Positions 27,345 to 35,990 of a stretch of DNA of 64,000 nucleotides are shown here, in pieces. The DNA comes from Nonomuraea helvata (lineage in GTDB: Bacteria > Actinomycetota > Actinomycetes > Streptosporangiales > Streptosporangiaceae), in NCBI RefSeq assembly GCF_039535785.1, contig NZ_BAAAXV010000009.1, forward strand, positions 2,232,001 through 2,296,000, written 5' to 3'. Under the pieces are notes generated by a model. It searched no databases and was not told where the DNA came from. It saw nothing but the letters and a program-made list of their open reading frames with translations. The position numbers were made by a program, and so were the translations under genes. Each line of letters begins with the position of its first letter. Position 1 is the first letter of the stretch.

Positions 27345-28058
27345 CTATCTGGACAGGGTCACCGGCAGGTGCTCGGACAGGAAACCGAGAGCCACCTCCC
27401 ATGTACGCTCGGCCGCCTCCGGGTTGTGGAACATCGGGGCCTCACTGTTGTGGAAGGCGTGTCCGGCCGCCTCCTCGATGTGCATGACCACGTTCGGCCG
27501 GCCCTCCGCGGCCCGCTCGACGACGGCCACCCGGTCACGCTTGATGAACGGGTCGCTGCCGCCGAAGACCAGCAGCAGGGGCGCCGTGATGCGCTCCATG
27601 AGGCCGGTCGAGTCGGGCACGGCGGAGCCGTAGAAGGACAGGACGGCGTCCAGCTCCACCTCCGCGGCGAGCGTGTAGTCGATCGAGCCGCCCAGGCAGA
27701 ATCCCAGCGCGCCCACCCCGCCGCGCACCTCGGACAGCGAGCGCAGGTGCGCGACCGTCAGCGCGCAGTCGACCACGCCCTTCACGAAGTCGAACCCGCT
27801 CGCGAGCTCGATCGAGGCCGCGGTGCCCTCAGGGGTGTGCTCGCCCTGCCAGTGCGGGCGGAGGCGCCAGAAGAGGTCCGGCGCGGCGACGACGTAGCCG
27901 CGACCGGCGAGGTCGAGGGCGACTTTCTCGATGTAGCGGCCGACGCCGTAGATCTCCTGGACCAGGAGGATGCCGGGTCCCGTCCCCGAGTCGGGGAACC
28001 ATAGATGGACGTCGAAGGTGCCGTCGGAGGCAGCGACTTGATCGGTTCTGGTTCGCAT
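27345..28058 (-). CDS. Dienelactone hydrolase family protein
   Basis: About 237 residues of alpha/beta hydrolase fold. The nucleophile elbow is GFCLGGS (Cys instead of Ser, as in dienelactone hydrolases), the acid lies in FGGSDPFI and the His in GHAFHN. ILLVQEIYGVGRYIEKVALDLAGRGYVVAAPDLF matches the family. It lies divergent from the 3-hydroxyanthranilate operon, but that pathway does not need it, so it may be functionally separate. A start at 28070 is equally possible; neither has a clear ribosome site. Confidence 0.86.
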   Translation of the reverse strand: MRTRTDQVAASDGTFDVHLWFPDSGTGPGILLVQEIYGVGRYIEKVALDLAGRGYVVAAPDLFWRLRPHWQGEHTPEGTAASIELASGFDFVKGVVDCALTVAHLRSLSEVRGGVGALGFCLGGSIDYTLAAEVELDAVLSFYGSAVPDSTGLMERITAPLLLVFGGSDPFIKRDRVAVVERAAEGRPNVVMHIEEAAGHAFHNSEAPMFHNPEAAERTWEVALGFLSEHLPVTLSR

Positions 28059-28184
28059 GTGCAACAGCATCGCTCATAGCGCTGACGCCGTTCCGGCGAG
28101 ACGATGCGATCAGAGAGTCCCGAGGCATCACCCGTTGTCCGCCGATCGCTCAGCGATCTATACAGGGGAGAAGAGGAGAGTGTC

Positions 28185-29594
28185 GTGCTGACCCATTACA
28201 TCGGTGGCGAGCCGGTGGGCGCGGGTAAGACGTTCCCGGTCCACGACCCCGTGACGGGCGCGGTGATCAGCCAGGTGCACGAGGCCGATCCCGAGGTCGT
28301 CGACCGGGCCGTGCGCGCGGCCAGGGAGGCGGCGCGCGACTGGGCGGCGATGCCCGTCGGCGAGCGCGCCGGGTGGATGCGGCGCCTGGCCGCGGGCATC
28401 GAGGCCCGCTTCGACGACCTGGTGACGGCGGAGATCGCCGACACGGGCAAGCCGCTCGACCAGACCCGCACGCTCGACATCCCGCGCGGCATCGCGAACT
28501 TCCGCGCCTTCGCCGAGATAGCCGCCCAGCGCCCGGACGACGCCTTCCACCTGTCCAGCGTGCTCAGCTACACCGTGCGCAGGCCGCTCGGCGTGGTCGC
28601 GGTGATCGTCCCGTGGAACCTGCCGTTCCTGCTGATGACCTGGAAGCTCGCGCCCGCGCTGGTCGCCGGCAACACGGTGGTGGTCAAGCCGTCGGAGCAC
28701 ACGCCCGGCTCGGCGGCGGTGTTCGCGGAGATCTGCGCCGACGCCGGGCTGCCCCCGGGCGTCGTCAACATCATCTTCGGGTACGGCTCCGCCGGCCAGC
28801 TCCTGGTCGAGCACCCATGGGTGGACGCCGTGACGTTCACCGGGTCCACCAGGACGGGCACCGCGATCATGCGGACGGTGGCCGAGCGGGTCAAGCCGGT
28901 CTCGTTCGAGCTGGGCGGCAAGAACGCCGGGCTGGTCTTCGAGGACTGCGACCTCGACCGGGCCATCGACGGGACCGTGAAGTCGGTCTTCACCAACGGC
29001 GGGCAGGTGTGCCTGTGCACCGAGCGGCTCTATGTGGAGCGGCCGATCTTCGAGGAGTTCTGCGCCCGGCTCGCGAGCCGCGCCCAAGAGATCGAGCCGC
29101 AGCCGATGATCTCCCAGGAGCACCGCGAGAAGGTGCTCTCCTACTACTCCTTGGCCCGCTCGGAGGGAGCCAAGGTGCTCACGGGGGGCGGCGTGCCCAC
29201 GTTCGGCGACCCCCGCGATACCGGATATTTCGTAGAACCGACTGTAGTGACAGGCTTGTCGGAATGGTCCAGGTTCAATCGGGAGGAGATCTTCGGTCCC
29301 GTGTGCCACGTCGCCCCCTTCGACAGCGAGGCCGAGGCGATCGACCTGGCCAACGGCAGCGAGTACGGCCTGGCCGCCACGCTCTGGACGACCAGCCTCG
29401 ACCGCGCCCATCGCGTCGCGCAGCGACTGGAGGCCGGCCTCGTCTGGGTGAACACCTGGTACCTGCGCGACCTGCGCACCCCGTTCGGCGGCGTGAAGCT
29501 GTCAGGCATCGGCCGGGAGGGTGGCATCCAGTCGCTCGACTTCTACTCCGAACCCACCACGATCACCATCAAACTGGAGCACCCCGATGTATGA
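28185..29594 (+). CDS. 2-aminomuconate/2-hydroxymuconate semialdehyde dehydrogenase
   Basis: 469 residues of the aldehyde dehydrogenase superfamily: PWNLPFLLMTWKLAPALVAGNTVVVKPSE (NAD site), FTGSTRTG, catalytic Glu in FELGGKN and Cys in GGQVCLCTERL. Overall sequence resembles AmnC/NbaE and DmpC-type enzymes. It oxidises 2-aminomuconate 6-semialdehyde made by the ACMS decarboxylase encoded downstream. GTG 28185 is chosen on AGGAG at 28174-28178; the longer frame adds an unrelated leader. First gene of the operon; its end overlaps the hydratase gene by 8 bp. Confidence 0.9.
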   Translation: MLTHYIGGEPVGAGKTFPVHDPVTGAVISQVHEADPEVVDRAVRAAREAARDWAAMPVGERAGWMRRLAAGIEARFDDLVTAEIADTGKPLDQTRTLDIPRGIANFRAFAEIAAQRPDDAFHLSSVLSYTVRRPLGVVAVIVPWNLPFLLMTWKLAPALVAGNTVVVKPSEHTPGSAAVFAEICADAGLPPGVVNIIFGYGSAGQLLVEHPWVDAVTFTGSTRTGTAIMRTVAERVKPVSFELGGKNAGLVFEDCDLDRAIDGTVKSVFTNGGQVCLCTERLYVERPIFEEFCARLASRAQEIEPQPMISQEHREKVLSYYSLARSEGAKVLTGGGVPTFGDPRDTGYFVEPTVVTGLSEWSRFNREEIFGPVCHVAPFDSEAEAIDLANGSEYGLAATLWTTSLDRAHRVAQRLEAGLVWVNTWYLRDLRTPFGGVKLSGIGREGGIQSLDFYSEPTTITIKLEHPDV

Positions 29595-30384
29595 CGAATG
29601 GTCCGACGCCGTGGACACGCGGACCCAGGCAGCCGACCGACTGGCCGAGGCCGCGCGTTCCGGCAAACCGTGCGCGCCGATCAGAGACCTGGTCAGCACG
29701 GCGGCCGACGCGTACGCCGTACAGGAGATCAACACACGACGGGCGATCGAGGCGGGGCGGCGGCTGGTCGGCAGGAAGGTCGGCGTGACCAACCCGCTGC
29801 TGCAGCAGCAGTTCGGCATCGACCAGCCGGACTTCGGCATGCTCTTCGGGGACATGGCGTACTCGGACGGGCTTCCCGTGCCGATGGACGGGTTGCTGCA
29901 GCCGCGGGCCGAGGCCGAGGTCGCGCTGGTGCTCGGCCGGGACCTGACCGGCGGGCCGTTCACGGTGGCCGACGTGCTCAGGGCGGTGGAGTTCGCGTTG
30001 CCCGCCATCGAGATCGCCGACTCGCGGATCGCCGGCTGGGACATCACGCTGGCCGACACGGTCGCGGACAACGCGTCGGCCGGCGCGTTCGTGCTGGGCG
30101 GCACGCCCGTCCCGCTGATGGGTCTCGACCTGCGGGCGGCGGCCATGACGATGACGCGGGGCGGACAGGAGGTCTCGACCGGCTCCGGCGAGGCGTGCCT
30201 GGGCAACCCGCTCAACGCCGCCGTCTGGCTCGCCTCGCGGCTGGGCCCCACGGAGTACGCGCTGCGGGCCGGAGACGTGGTGCTGACCGGCGCGCTCGGC
30301 CCGGTGGTGCCCGTCGAGCCCGGGGACGTGTTCGAGGCACGCATCGAGGGGCTGGGCTCGGTGCGGGCGGTGTTCCCCAAGTGA
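29587..30384 (+). CDS. 2-oxopent-4-enoate hydratase / 4-oxalocrotonate decarboxylase family protein
   Basis: 265 residues of the fumarylacetoacetase-like hydratase-decarboxylase family. Visible marks include GRKVGVTNPLLQQQFGIDQPDFGMLFGDM and PRAEAEVALVLG with the metal-binding Glu residues, and the downstream AIEIADSRIAGWDI. In meta-cleavage pathways such proteins decarboxylate 4-oxalocrotonate or hydrate 2-oxopent-4-enoate. The two activities cannot be separated by eye. ATG 29587 lies within the end of the dehydrogenase gene, and its TGA overlaps the next GTG. Confidence 0.85.
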   Translation: MYDEWSDAVDTRTQAADRLAEAARSGKPCAPIRDLVSTAADAYAVQEINTRRAIEAGRRLVGRKVGVTNPLLQQQFGIDQPDFGMLFGDMAYSDGLPVPMDGLLQPRAEAEVALVLGRDLTGGPFTVADVLRAVEFALPAIEIADSRIAGWDITLADTVADNASAGAFVLGGTPVPLMGLDLRAAAMTMTRGGQEVSTGSGEACLGNPLNAAVWLASRLGPTEYALRAGDVVLTGALGPVVPVEPGDVFEARIEGLGSVRAVFPK

Positions 30385-30812
30385 GCGGACGCGTCAAGGG
30401 ACTCAGGGTGCCCGGCAAGGCCGTCCCCCGAGGCAGGTTCCCGCACGTCAAACGGGCAGGTGACTTCCTGTACGTCTCGGGTACGAGTTGCCGGCGCCCC
30501 GACGACACGTTCGTGGGCGTGGAGGTGGACAAGTTCGGGGCGACGAACCTGGACATCCGCGCTCAGACCAGGGCGGTCATCGAGAACATCGGTGACATCC
30601 TCAAGGCGGCCGGAGGTTCGCTCGCCGACCTCGTACAGATCACCACCTACCTGGTCAACATGAACGACTTCAAGGGCTACAACGAGGTCTATGCCGAGTT
30701 CTTCGACGAGGAGGGGCCCACGAGGGCCACCGTCGCCGTGCACCAGCTCCCACACCCCCACCTGCTCATCGAGATGCAAGCCGTCGCCTACCATCCGCAG
30801 GAGCGATCATGA
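30381..30812 (+). CDS. RidA-family 2-aminomuconate deaminase
   Basis: 143 residues of the YjgF/RidA fold, with the signature QITTYLVNMNDFKGYNEVYAEFFDEEGPTRATVAV and an Arg expected to bind the carboxylate. Some RidA members (AmnD/NbaF) hydrolyse 2-aminomuconate to 4-oxalocrotonate and ammonia, which is exactly the step needed here. The start is GTG 30381, overlapping the hydratase stop (GTGA). It is followed by the dioxygenase gene with a 4-bp overlap. Confidence 0.86.
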   Translation: MSGRVKGLRVPGKAVPRGRFPHVKRAGDFLYVSGTSCRRPDDTFVGVEVDKFGATNLDIRAQTRAVIENIGDILKAAGGSLADLVQITTYLVNMNDFKGYNEVYAEFFDEEGPTRATVAVHQLPHPHLLIEMQAVAYHPQERS

Positions 30813-31324
30813 TTGCGCCCATTGACTTCACCAAGTGGATCGACGAGCACGCTCACCTGCTCAAGCCGCCGGTCGGCAACAAGGTGGTCTTCGAGGGGGC
30901 GAGCGACTTCATCGTGATGGTGGTCGGCGGGCCCAACTCCAGGACCGACTTCCACGTCGATCCGTACGAGGAGCTGTTCTACCAGGTGCGCGGCAACATG
31001 CACGTCAACGTCGTGACCGAGGACGGCCCCGAGACCGTGCACATCCGCGAGGGGCAGATGTGGCTGCTGCCCCCGCGCATGCCGCACTCGCCGCAGCGGC
31101 CGGAGGCCGGGTCCGTGGGGCTCGTGGTGGAGAAGATCCGGCCGGAGGGCGAGCTGGAGAAGTTCCAGTGGTACTGCATGGAGTGCGGCGAGCGGGTGCA
31201 CGAGGTCGAGTTGCAGGTACGCGACATCGTCAAGGACCTGCCGCCCGTCTTCGAGGCGTTCTACGCCGACGAGCAGGCCCGTACCTGCGGCAACTGCGGC
31301 GCGCTCCACCCTGGCAAGGGCTAG
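30809..31324 (+). CDS. nbaC: 3-hydroxyanthranilate 3,4-dioxygenase
   Basis: 171 residues, the usual length of the bacterial enzyme. Cupin iron ligands H49, E55 and H93 lie in DFHVDPYEELFYQ and RMPHSPQR. The C-terminal rubredoxin-like site has C123-X2-C126 and C160-X2-C163, characteristic of the homodimeric bacterial form. It opens the ring of 3-hydroxyanthranilate to 2-amino-3-carboxymuconate 6-semialdehyde. ATG 30809 overlaps the RidA gene stop (ATGA). Confidence 0.95.
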   Translation: MIAPIDFTKWIDEHAHLLKPPVGNKVVFEGASDFIVMVVGGPNSRTDFHVDPYEELFYQVRGNMHVNVVTEDGPETVHIREGQMWLLPPRMPHSPQRPEAGSVGLVVEKIRPEGELEKFQWYCMECGERVHEVELQVRDIVKDLPPVFEAFYADEQARTCGNCGALHPGKG

Positions 31325-32293
31325 ATGGCCGTCGACGTCCACACGCATTTCGTGCCCAGCGGCTGGCCCGACCTGGGCTGGCCCGGGGCGCCCCGGCTGA
31401 GGATCGAGTCGGAGCGTGAAGCGACGATCCTCGTCAACGGCCGTGATTTCCGGAAGATTCAGGATGACTGCTGGGACCCGCGGGTCCGGCTCGCGCGGAT
31501 GGACGAGGACGGCGTGGACCGCCAGGTGGTCTCGCCCACGCCCGTCTTCTTCGGCTACGACCGGCCGGCCGTCGAGGGCATGCGGATCGCGAAGGTCTTC
31601 AACGACCTCGCTCTGGAGATCTGCGCGGACCCGCGGCTGGTCCCGTTCTGCCAGGTGCCGCTGCAGGACCCGGAGCTGGCCTGCGTGGAGCTGGACCGCT
31701 GCCTGGACTCAGGTCACAGGGGCGTGGAGATCGGCAACCACGTCGGCGACCGCGACCTCGACGACCCGGGCGTCGTCCGGTTCCTCCAGCACTGCGCCGA
31801 GAGGAACGTTCCTGTCTTCGTGCACCCGTGGGACCTGCCCGCGGGCCCGCGCATCGAGCGGTGGATGGCGCAGTGGCTGGTCGGGATGCCCGCGGAGACG
31901 CACCTGTCCATCCTGGCGATGATTCTCGGCGGCGTGTTCGATCGGGTGCCGGACACGCTGCGCATCTGCTTCGCGCACGGCGGCGGCTCCTTCGCGTTCT
32001 GGCTCGGCCGGTTCGAGAACGCCTGGCACCGCAGGCACGACCTGGTCGGCGTCTCGGAACGGCCGCCGTCCCACTACCTCGGCAGGTTCAGCGTCGACTC
32101 TGCCGTCTTCGACGAGCGCGCGCTGCGGCTGCTCGTCGACACTCTCGGGGAGGACCACGTGATGCTCGGCAGCGACTTTCCCTACCCGCTCGGCGAGTCG
32201 CCACCGGGCGACCTGATCCGGAACGCCGGCTTCCTGTCCGGCGCGGCCCGGACCAAGCTGCTCGCCGCCAACGCAGAGGCGTTCCTGGGCTGA
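31325..32293 (+). CDS. nbaD: 2-amino-3-carboxymuconate-6-semialdehyde decarboxylase
   Basis: 322 residues of the ACMSD amidohydrolase family. The metal ligands appear as VDVHTHF (His6, His8), VPVFVHPWD, FAHGGG and the Asp in LGSDFPYPLG. It decarboxylates the unstable dioxygenase product to 2-aminomuconate 6-semialdehyde, diverting it from quinolinate and NAD formation. Its ATG follows directly on the TAG of the dioxygenase gene. Length and motifs are intact. Confidence 0.93.
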   Translation: MAVDVHTHFVPSGWPDLGWPGAPRLRIESEREATILVNGRDFRKIQDDCWDPRVRLARMDEDGVDRQVVSPTPVFFGYDRPAVEGMRIAKVFNDLALEICADPRLVPFCQVPLQDPELACVELDRCLDSGHRGVEIGNHVGDRDLDDPGVVRFLQHCAERNVPVFVHPWDLPAGPRIERWMAQWLVGMPAETHLSILAMILGGVFDRVPDTLRICFAHGGGSFAFWLGRFENAWHRRHDLVGVSERPPSHYLGRFSVDSAVFDERALRLLVDTLGEDHVMLGSDFPYPLGESPPGDLIRNAGFLSGAARTKLLAANAEAFLG

Positions 32294-32296
32294 GCC

Positions 32297-33388
32297 ATGC
32301 GCGCATCCGTGCTGGGGTTAGTCGTGCTGATGGCCGCCGGCTGCGGCGGGGCCGTGCCGCTGTCCGGCGAGGGAGATCCGCTGGTCAAGGTCGGCGCGAT
32401 CATCTCGCAGACCGGCGTGTACGCCGTGCTCGGCGACGACATGGAGACCGCCATGCGCCTCTACCTGGACGACCACGGCGGCCGCCTGGGCGGCAGGCCC
32501 GCCGAGCTGGTCGTGGCCGACGACGCGGGCAGCCCGGAGGAGGGCCAGGCGCAGGCCAGGCGGCTCATCGACGACGAGGGCGTGGACGTGATCACCGGCC
32601 TGATAGCCTCCCCCGTCGCCGAGTCGGTGGTCAAGGCGGCCGGCAGCACGCCGGTGGTGATCGCCAACGCGGGCGCCGACACGCTGGGCGGTCCGAACGT
32701 CTTCCGCGTCTCGTACACCAACCACGACCACGGCTACGCCGCCGGACGCTACGCCGCCGAGCGGTACGGCAAGGAGGGCGTGGTGCTCATGGCCTCCGAC
32801 TACTCGGCGGGCATCGAGACGCTCAGGGGCTTCACCGAGGGGTACGGCGCCCAGCCGCTCAAACGCATCCTGACGCCCTACGGTCAGGTCACGGACCTGG
32901 AGCCGTACTTCGCGCAGATCCCGCCGGAGGCGAAGCTCCTGTACGCCTTCTACGCCGGCGGCGACGCGGTCGAGTTCCTGAAGGGCTACCAGCAGCACGC
33001 CGCCTCCAAGGTCAAGCTCCTGGCCTGCCAGAACCTCGCCGACGAGGACGTGCTGCGGGCCGTCGGCCAGGACGCCGAGGGCATCACCAGCGTCGGCATG
33101 TACTCGCCCGCGCTGGACGACCCGGACAACACCGCCTTCGTCACCCGATGGCGGGCGAAGACCGGCCGGAACCCGTCCGCGGTGGCGCTCCAGAGCTGGG
33201 ACGCCATGCGGCTCATCGACAGAGGGCTGGCCGAGAAGGGAGGGATGGCGGCAGTGGGGGAGCTGGACGGGCCGCGCGGGGCGTTCCGGCTCGACGCGAC
33301 GCACAACCCGGTGCAGAACTGGTACGTCCGCGAGTACCACAATGGGGTGAATCGGGTGGTTGCCACCATGCCCCCACAAAAGGAGTGA
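32297..33388 (+). CDS. Branched-chain-amino-acid-type ABC substrate-binding lipoprotein
   Basis: 363 residues. The N-terminus is a lipoprotein signal with MAAGC lipobox. The body is a type I periplasmic-binding fold of the Leu/Ile/Val (Peripla_BP_6) family: VKVGAIISQTGVYAVLG, DDAGSPEEGQAQARRLIDDEGVDVITG, VFRVSYTNHDHG, PSAVALQSWDAM. No permease or ATPase gene accompanies it. Sitting between ACMSD and kynureninase, it probably captures a pathway compound such as kynurenine, anthranilate or tryptophan, or acts as a sensor; the ligand is inferred. Confidence 0.85.
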   Translation: MRASVLGLVVLMAAGCGGAVPLSGEGDPLVKVGAIISQTGVYAVLGDDMETAMRLYLDDHGGRLGGRPAELVVADDAGSPEEGQAQARRLIDDEGVDVITGLIASPVAESVVKAAGSTPVVIANAGADTLGGPNVFRVSYTNHDHGYAAGRYAAERYGKEGVVLMASDYSAGIETLRGFTEGYGAQPLKRILTPYGQVTDLEPYFAQIPPEAKLLYAFYAGGDAVEFLKGYQQHAASKVKLLACQNLADEDVLRAVGQDAEGITSVGMYSPALDDPDNTAFVTRWRAKTGRNPSAVALQSWDAMRLIDRGLAEKGGMAAVGELDGPRGAFRLDATHNPVQNWYVREYHNGVNRVVATMPPQKE

Positions 33389-33392
33389 AGCA

Positions 33393-34586
33393 TTGGACCG
33401 GGACGAGTGCCTCGCCCTCGACGCCGCCGACCCGCTGCGGGACTTCCGGGATGAGTTCGTGCTGCCGGAGGGAGTCGTCTACCTCGTCGGCAACTCGCTC
33501 GGCGCGCTGCCCCGCCGTGCCGCGGAACGGGTGCGGCAGGCGGTGGAGGACGAATGGGGCAAGGAGCTCGTCGGCGGCTGGAACCACTCCGGCTGGTACG
33601 CGCAGCCGCTGACCGTAGGCGACCGGCTGGCCCCGCTGATCGGCGCAGGACCCGGCCAGGTCGTGGTGGGCAACACGACCTCGATCGCGGTCTTCCAGGC
33701 GGTGGCGGCGGCGCTGCGGCTGCGCCCCGAGCGCCGGGTGATCGTCTCCGACGTCCGGAACTTCCCCACTGACCACTACATGGTCCAGGGCCTGGCCCGG
33801 CTGCTCGGCGGCTACGAGGTGCGCGACTTCTCGGAGGGACGGTTCGACGACGCGGCAGTGGTGCTGCTGTCGGAGGTCGACTACCGCACCGGCGCCCGCC
33901 ACGACGTGCCGTCGGTCACCGCCCGGGTCCACGAGGCCGGCGCGCTCATGGTCTGGGACGTGTGCCACAGCGTGGGGGCCATGGAGGTGGACGTCTCAGA
34001 GGCGGACTTCGCGGTCGGATGCACGTACAAGTATCTCAACGCGGGTCCGGGCGCCCCCGCGTTCCTCTACGTCAACCCGCGGCACCACGCCGCCGCCGAG
34101 AACGTGCTGTCCGGCTGGTACGGCCACGCCGAGCCGTTCGCGTTCGAGCCCGGCTACCGCCCGGCGGAGGGCGTCAGGCGGTTCGCGGTGAGCACCCCGC
34201 ACGTGCTGTCCTTCGCGGCGCTGGAGGCGGCGCTCGACGTGTGGGAGCGGGTGCCGATGGACCTGGTGCGGGCCAAGAGCATGGCGCTGACCTCGCTCTT
34301 CGTCGACCTGGTCGGCGACGCGCTGGAGCTGGCCTCGCCCGCCGACCCGGCCGTACGCGGCAGCCAGGTGAGCTTCCGCCACCCTGACGGCTACCCGGTG
34401 ATGCGGGCGCTGATCGACCGGGGCGTGCAGGGGGACTTCCGCGCGCCGGACATCCTCAGGTTCGGCTTCGCGCCGCTCTACATCGGTTACGCCGACGTCC
34501 ACCACGCGGCGACCACGCTGCTCGAGGTGCTGGACAAGGAGCTCTGGCGGGACGAACGGTACGCCACCCGCCTGGCGGTCACCTGA
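33393..34586 (+). CDS. kynU: Kynureninase
   Basis: 397 residues, PLP fold type I. The PLP-binding Lys is K213 in GCTYKYLNAGPGAPAF, with VWDVCHSVGAMEVD before it and GNSLGALPRRA and GWYAQPLTVGDRLAPLIG near the N-terminus. It cleaves 3-hydroxykynurenine or kynurenine to 3-hydroxyanthranilate or anthranilate plus alanine, supplying the substrate of the upstream dioxygenase. The start is the rare TTG 33393, supported by AGGAG at 33381-33385; the lipoprotein gene stop is four bases before it. Confidence 0.95.
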   Translation: MDRDECLALDAADPLRDFRDEFVLPEGVVYLVGNSLGALPRRAAERVRQAVEDEWGKELVGGWNHSGWYAQPLTVGDRLAPLIGAGPGQVVVGNTTSIAVFQAVAAALRLRPERRVIVSDVRNFPTDHYMVQGLARLLGGYEVRDFSEGRFDDAAVVLLSEVDYRTGARHDVPSVTARVHEAGALMVWDVCHSVGAMEVDVSEADFAVGCTYKYLNAGPGAPAFLYVNPRHHAAAENVLSGWYGHAEPFAFEPGYRPAEGVRRFAVSTPHVLSFAALEAALDVWERVPMDLVRAKSMALTSLFVDLVGDALELASPADPAVRGSQVSFRHPDGYPVMRALIDRGVQGDFRAPDILRFGFAPLYIGYADVHHAATTLLEVLDKELWRDERYATRLAVT

Positions 34587-34959
34587 CCGGGCGCTCGTCG
34601 AGCTGCTTGACCGCCCGCTTGGGCGCGATGGCGCGGTAGCTCTCCTCCACCCAGTCGAGCAGCACGTCCGTCTCCGGCAGCGGCGAAAGGAACGGCACGG
34701 TCACCCACCCCGCCTTGCCCAGCCCGTAGCCGCTGGGCGCCGCCCCTTCGACGGTGAGCGCGTGGCCGTGCGCCTCAGACAGCAGCTTCACGCCGAACGA
34801 CGGATTCCACTTCTCGGTCTGCTCGTCGATGCCGAGGAAGACGAAGACCTTCTTGTTCACCTTGATGACGGTCTCGCCCCACGGGTGGTCCTCGTGCGTC
34901 TCGGGCAGCTTGAGCGCATACGCGCGCAGCTCTTCCCGTACGTCGTGCCAGTCGCTCAT
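34579..34959 (-). CDS. MmcQ/YjbR family protein
   Basis: 126 residues. The pattern LPETHEDHPWGETVIKVNKKVFVFLG, FGVKLLSEAHGHALT, YGLGKAGWVTVPF and a final WVEESYRAIAPKR matches the MmcQ/YjbR fold, a small alpha/beta protein with a CyaY-like fold, proposed to bind DNA. Start ATG 34959 has GGAGG upstream. It overlaps the DUF2293-type gene by 4 bp (ATGA) and the convergent kynU gene by 8 bp. Confidence 0.85.
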   Translation of the reverse strand: MSDWHDVREELRAYALKLPETHEDHPWGETVIKVNKKVFVFLGIDEQTEKWNPSFGVKLLSEAHGHALTVEGAAPSGYGLGKAGWVTVPFLSPLPETDVLLDWVEESYRAIAPKRAVKQLDERPVR

Positions 34960-35987
34960 CGGCGGAATTCCTCCAGCTTGCGCTCGATGCTTTCCCTGAT
35001 CATGTCCCTGGCCTCCATCCTGGGCACGCCGGACATGAGCAGGCGGTCGTAGTCGGTGTCGAGGTGTCTGATGGAGGCTATGACAGCCAGTGTGATGGCG
35101 TTCTCGTCGAGCGCCCTGGCCGCCGCCGTCCTGCCCACCCGGCCGCTGCCGCGCTGTCCGGCGTGCTCGGCGATCTCCTGCGCCCGCTGCTCCGGGCAGC
35201 CGGGGAACAGCCTGGCGATCTCGGCCGCCATCCTGGCCTGGAACTCGACGTCCTGCTCCGTCCTGCGGACCCGGTCGCGCTCGCGGCGGCGCAGGCGCAC
35301 CTCCTCGTCGGCCAGGCACCGCTCCTCGGCGGCGGCCAGCGCGGCCTCCTCGACCAGCAGGCCGGCGCGCTGGTAGACCTTGCGCCGCCGGTTGTACCGG
35401 ACGACCACCGCCGACAGGCCGCTCTGCTGCTTGGCCCGGCGACTGAGCGCCGCGTCACCCGACGGCAGGAACACCAGGTGGTCCATGTCCGCGCAGGTCA
35501 GGCAGTGGGGCTGGTCGTCCTCCATGATCAGGTAGGGCCCCGTGTCGCCGCACGAGGCGCACGTCCACTCGTTGATCGGGGCCACCGCCACCAGGTCGGG
35601 CACCTTGGGCTCGGTGAGCCTGCGGACCCTGGCCTCGCTGAGGTCGGGTGAGAGCCAGTGCACGCGGAACGGCTCCTGCCCGTGCCCGGCGGTGAAGCGC
35701 AGCTCGCGGCGGTCGCGCGTGCCCGCCACGTACGGCGTGTCCACCGGCTTGAGACCCTTGGCCAGCGCCCACTCCTTCAGCAGGCCGGCCGTGGTGAGCA
35801 GGCGCTCCTCGTCGACGGACGCCAGCTCGGACAGCGTGGCGGCCCGGCCCTGCCGCCAGATGTCCACATGTCTGGAGTGCAGCCAGCGCAGCCCCGTCAC
35901 CACGTCGATGAACGTCACGTACTTCCGCGCGGTCAACGCGATCTCGGCCGCGTCCGCGACCCTCCGCGCCAAATTGGGCTTGCTCAC
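34956..35987 (-). CDS. DUF2293-domain protein with zinc-ribbon-like motif
   Basis: 343 residues. The middle has a CASC...CLTC pair (WTCASCGDTGPYLIMEDDQPHCLTC), a likely zinc ribbon, followed by a basic coiled region. The C-terminus IARLFPGCPEQRAQEIAEHAGQRGSGRVGR with the ALDENAITLAVIASIRH segment matches DUF2293. The function is unknown. The start is GTG 35987 with GGAGG just upstream. That ribosome site and start lie at the edge of a 68-bp tandem repeat which copies the site and start codon four more times. The stop is coupled to the MmcQ-like gene. Confidence 0.8.
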   Translation of the reverse strand: MSKPNLARRVADAAEIALTARKYVTFIDVVTGLRWLHSRHVDIWRQGRAATLSELASVDEERLLTTAGLLKEWALAKGLKPVDTPYVAGTRDRRELRFTAGHGQEPFRVHWLSPDLSEARVRRLTEPKVPDLVAVAPINEWTCASCGDTGPYLIMEDDQPHCLTCADMDHLVFLPSGDAALSRRAKQQSGLSAVVVRYNRRRKVYQRAGLLVEEAALAAAEERCLADEEVRLRRRERDRVRRTEQDVEFQARMAAEIARLFPGCPEQRAQEIAEHAGQRGSGRVGRTAAARALDENAITLAVIASIRHLDTDYDRLLMSGVPRMEARDMIRESIERKLEEFRR

Positions 35988-35990
35988 GGA

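Noticed and set aside
28104..28184. Longer N-terminus for the semialdehyde dehydrogenase
   Set aside because: The family starts close to YIGGEPV and the ribosome site AGGAG is positioned for GTG 28185.
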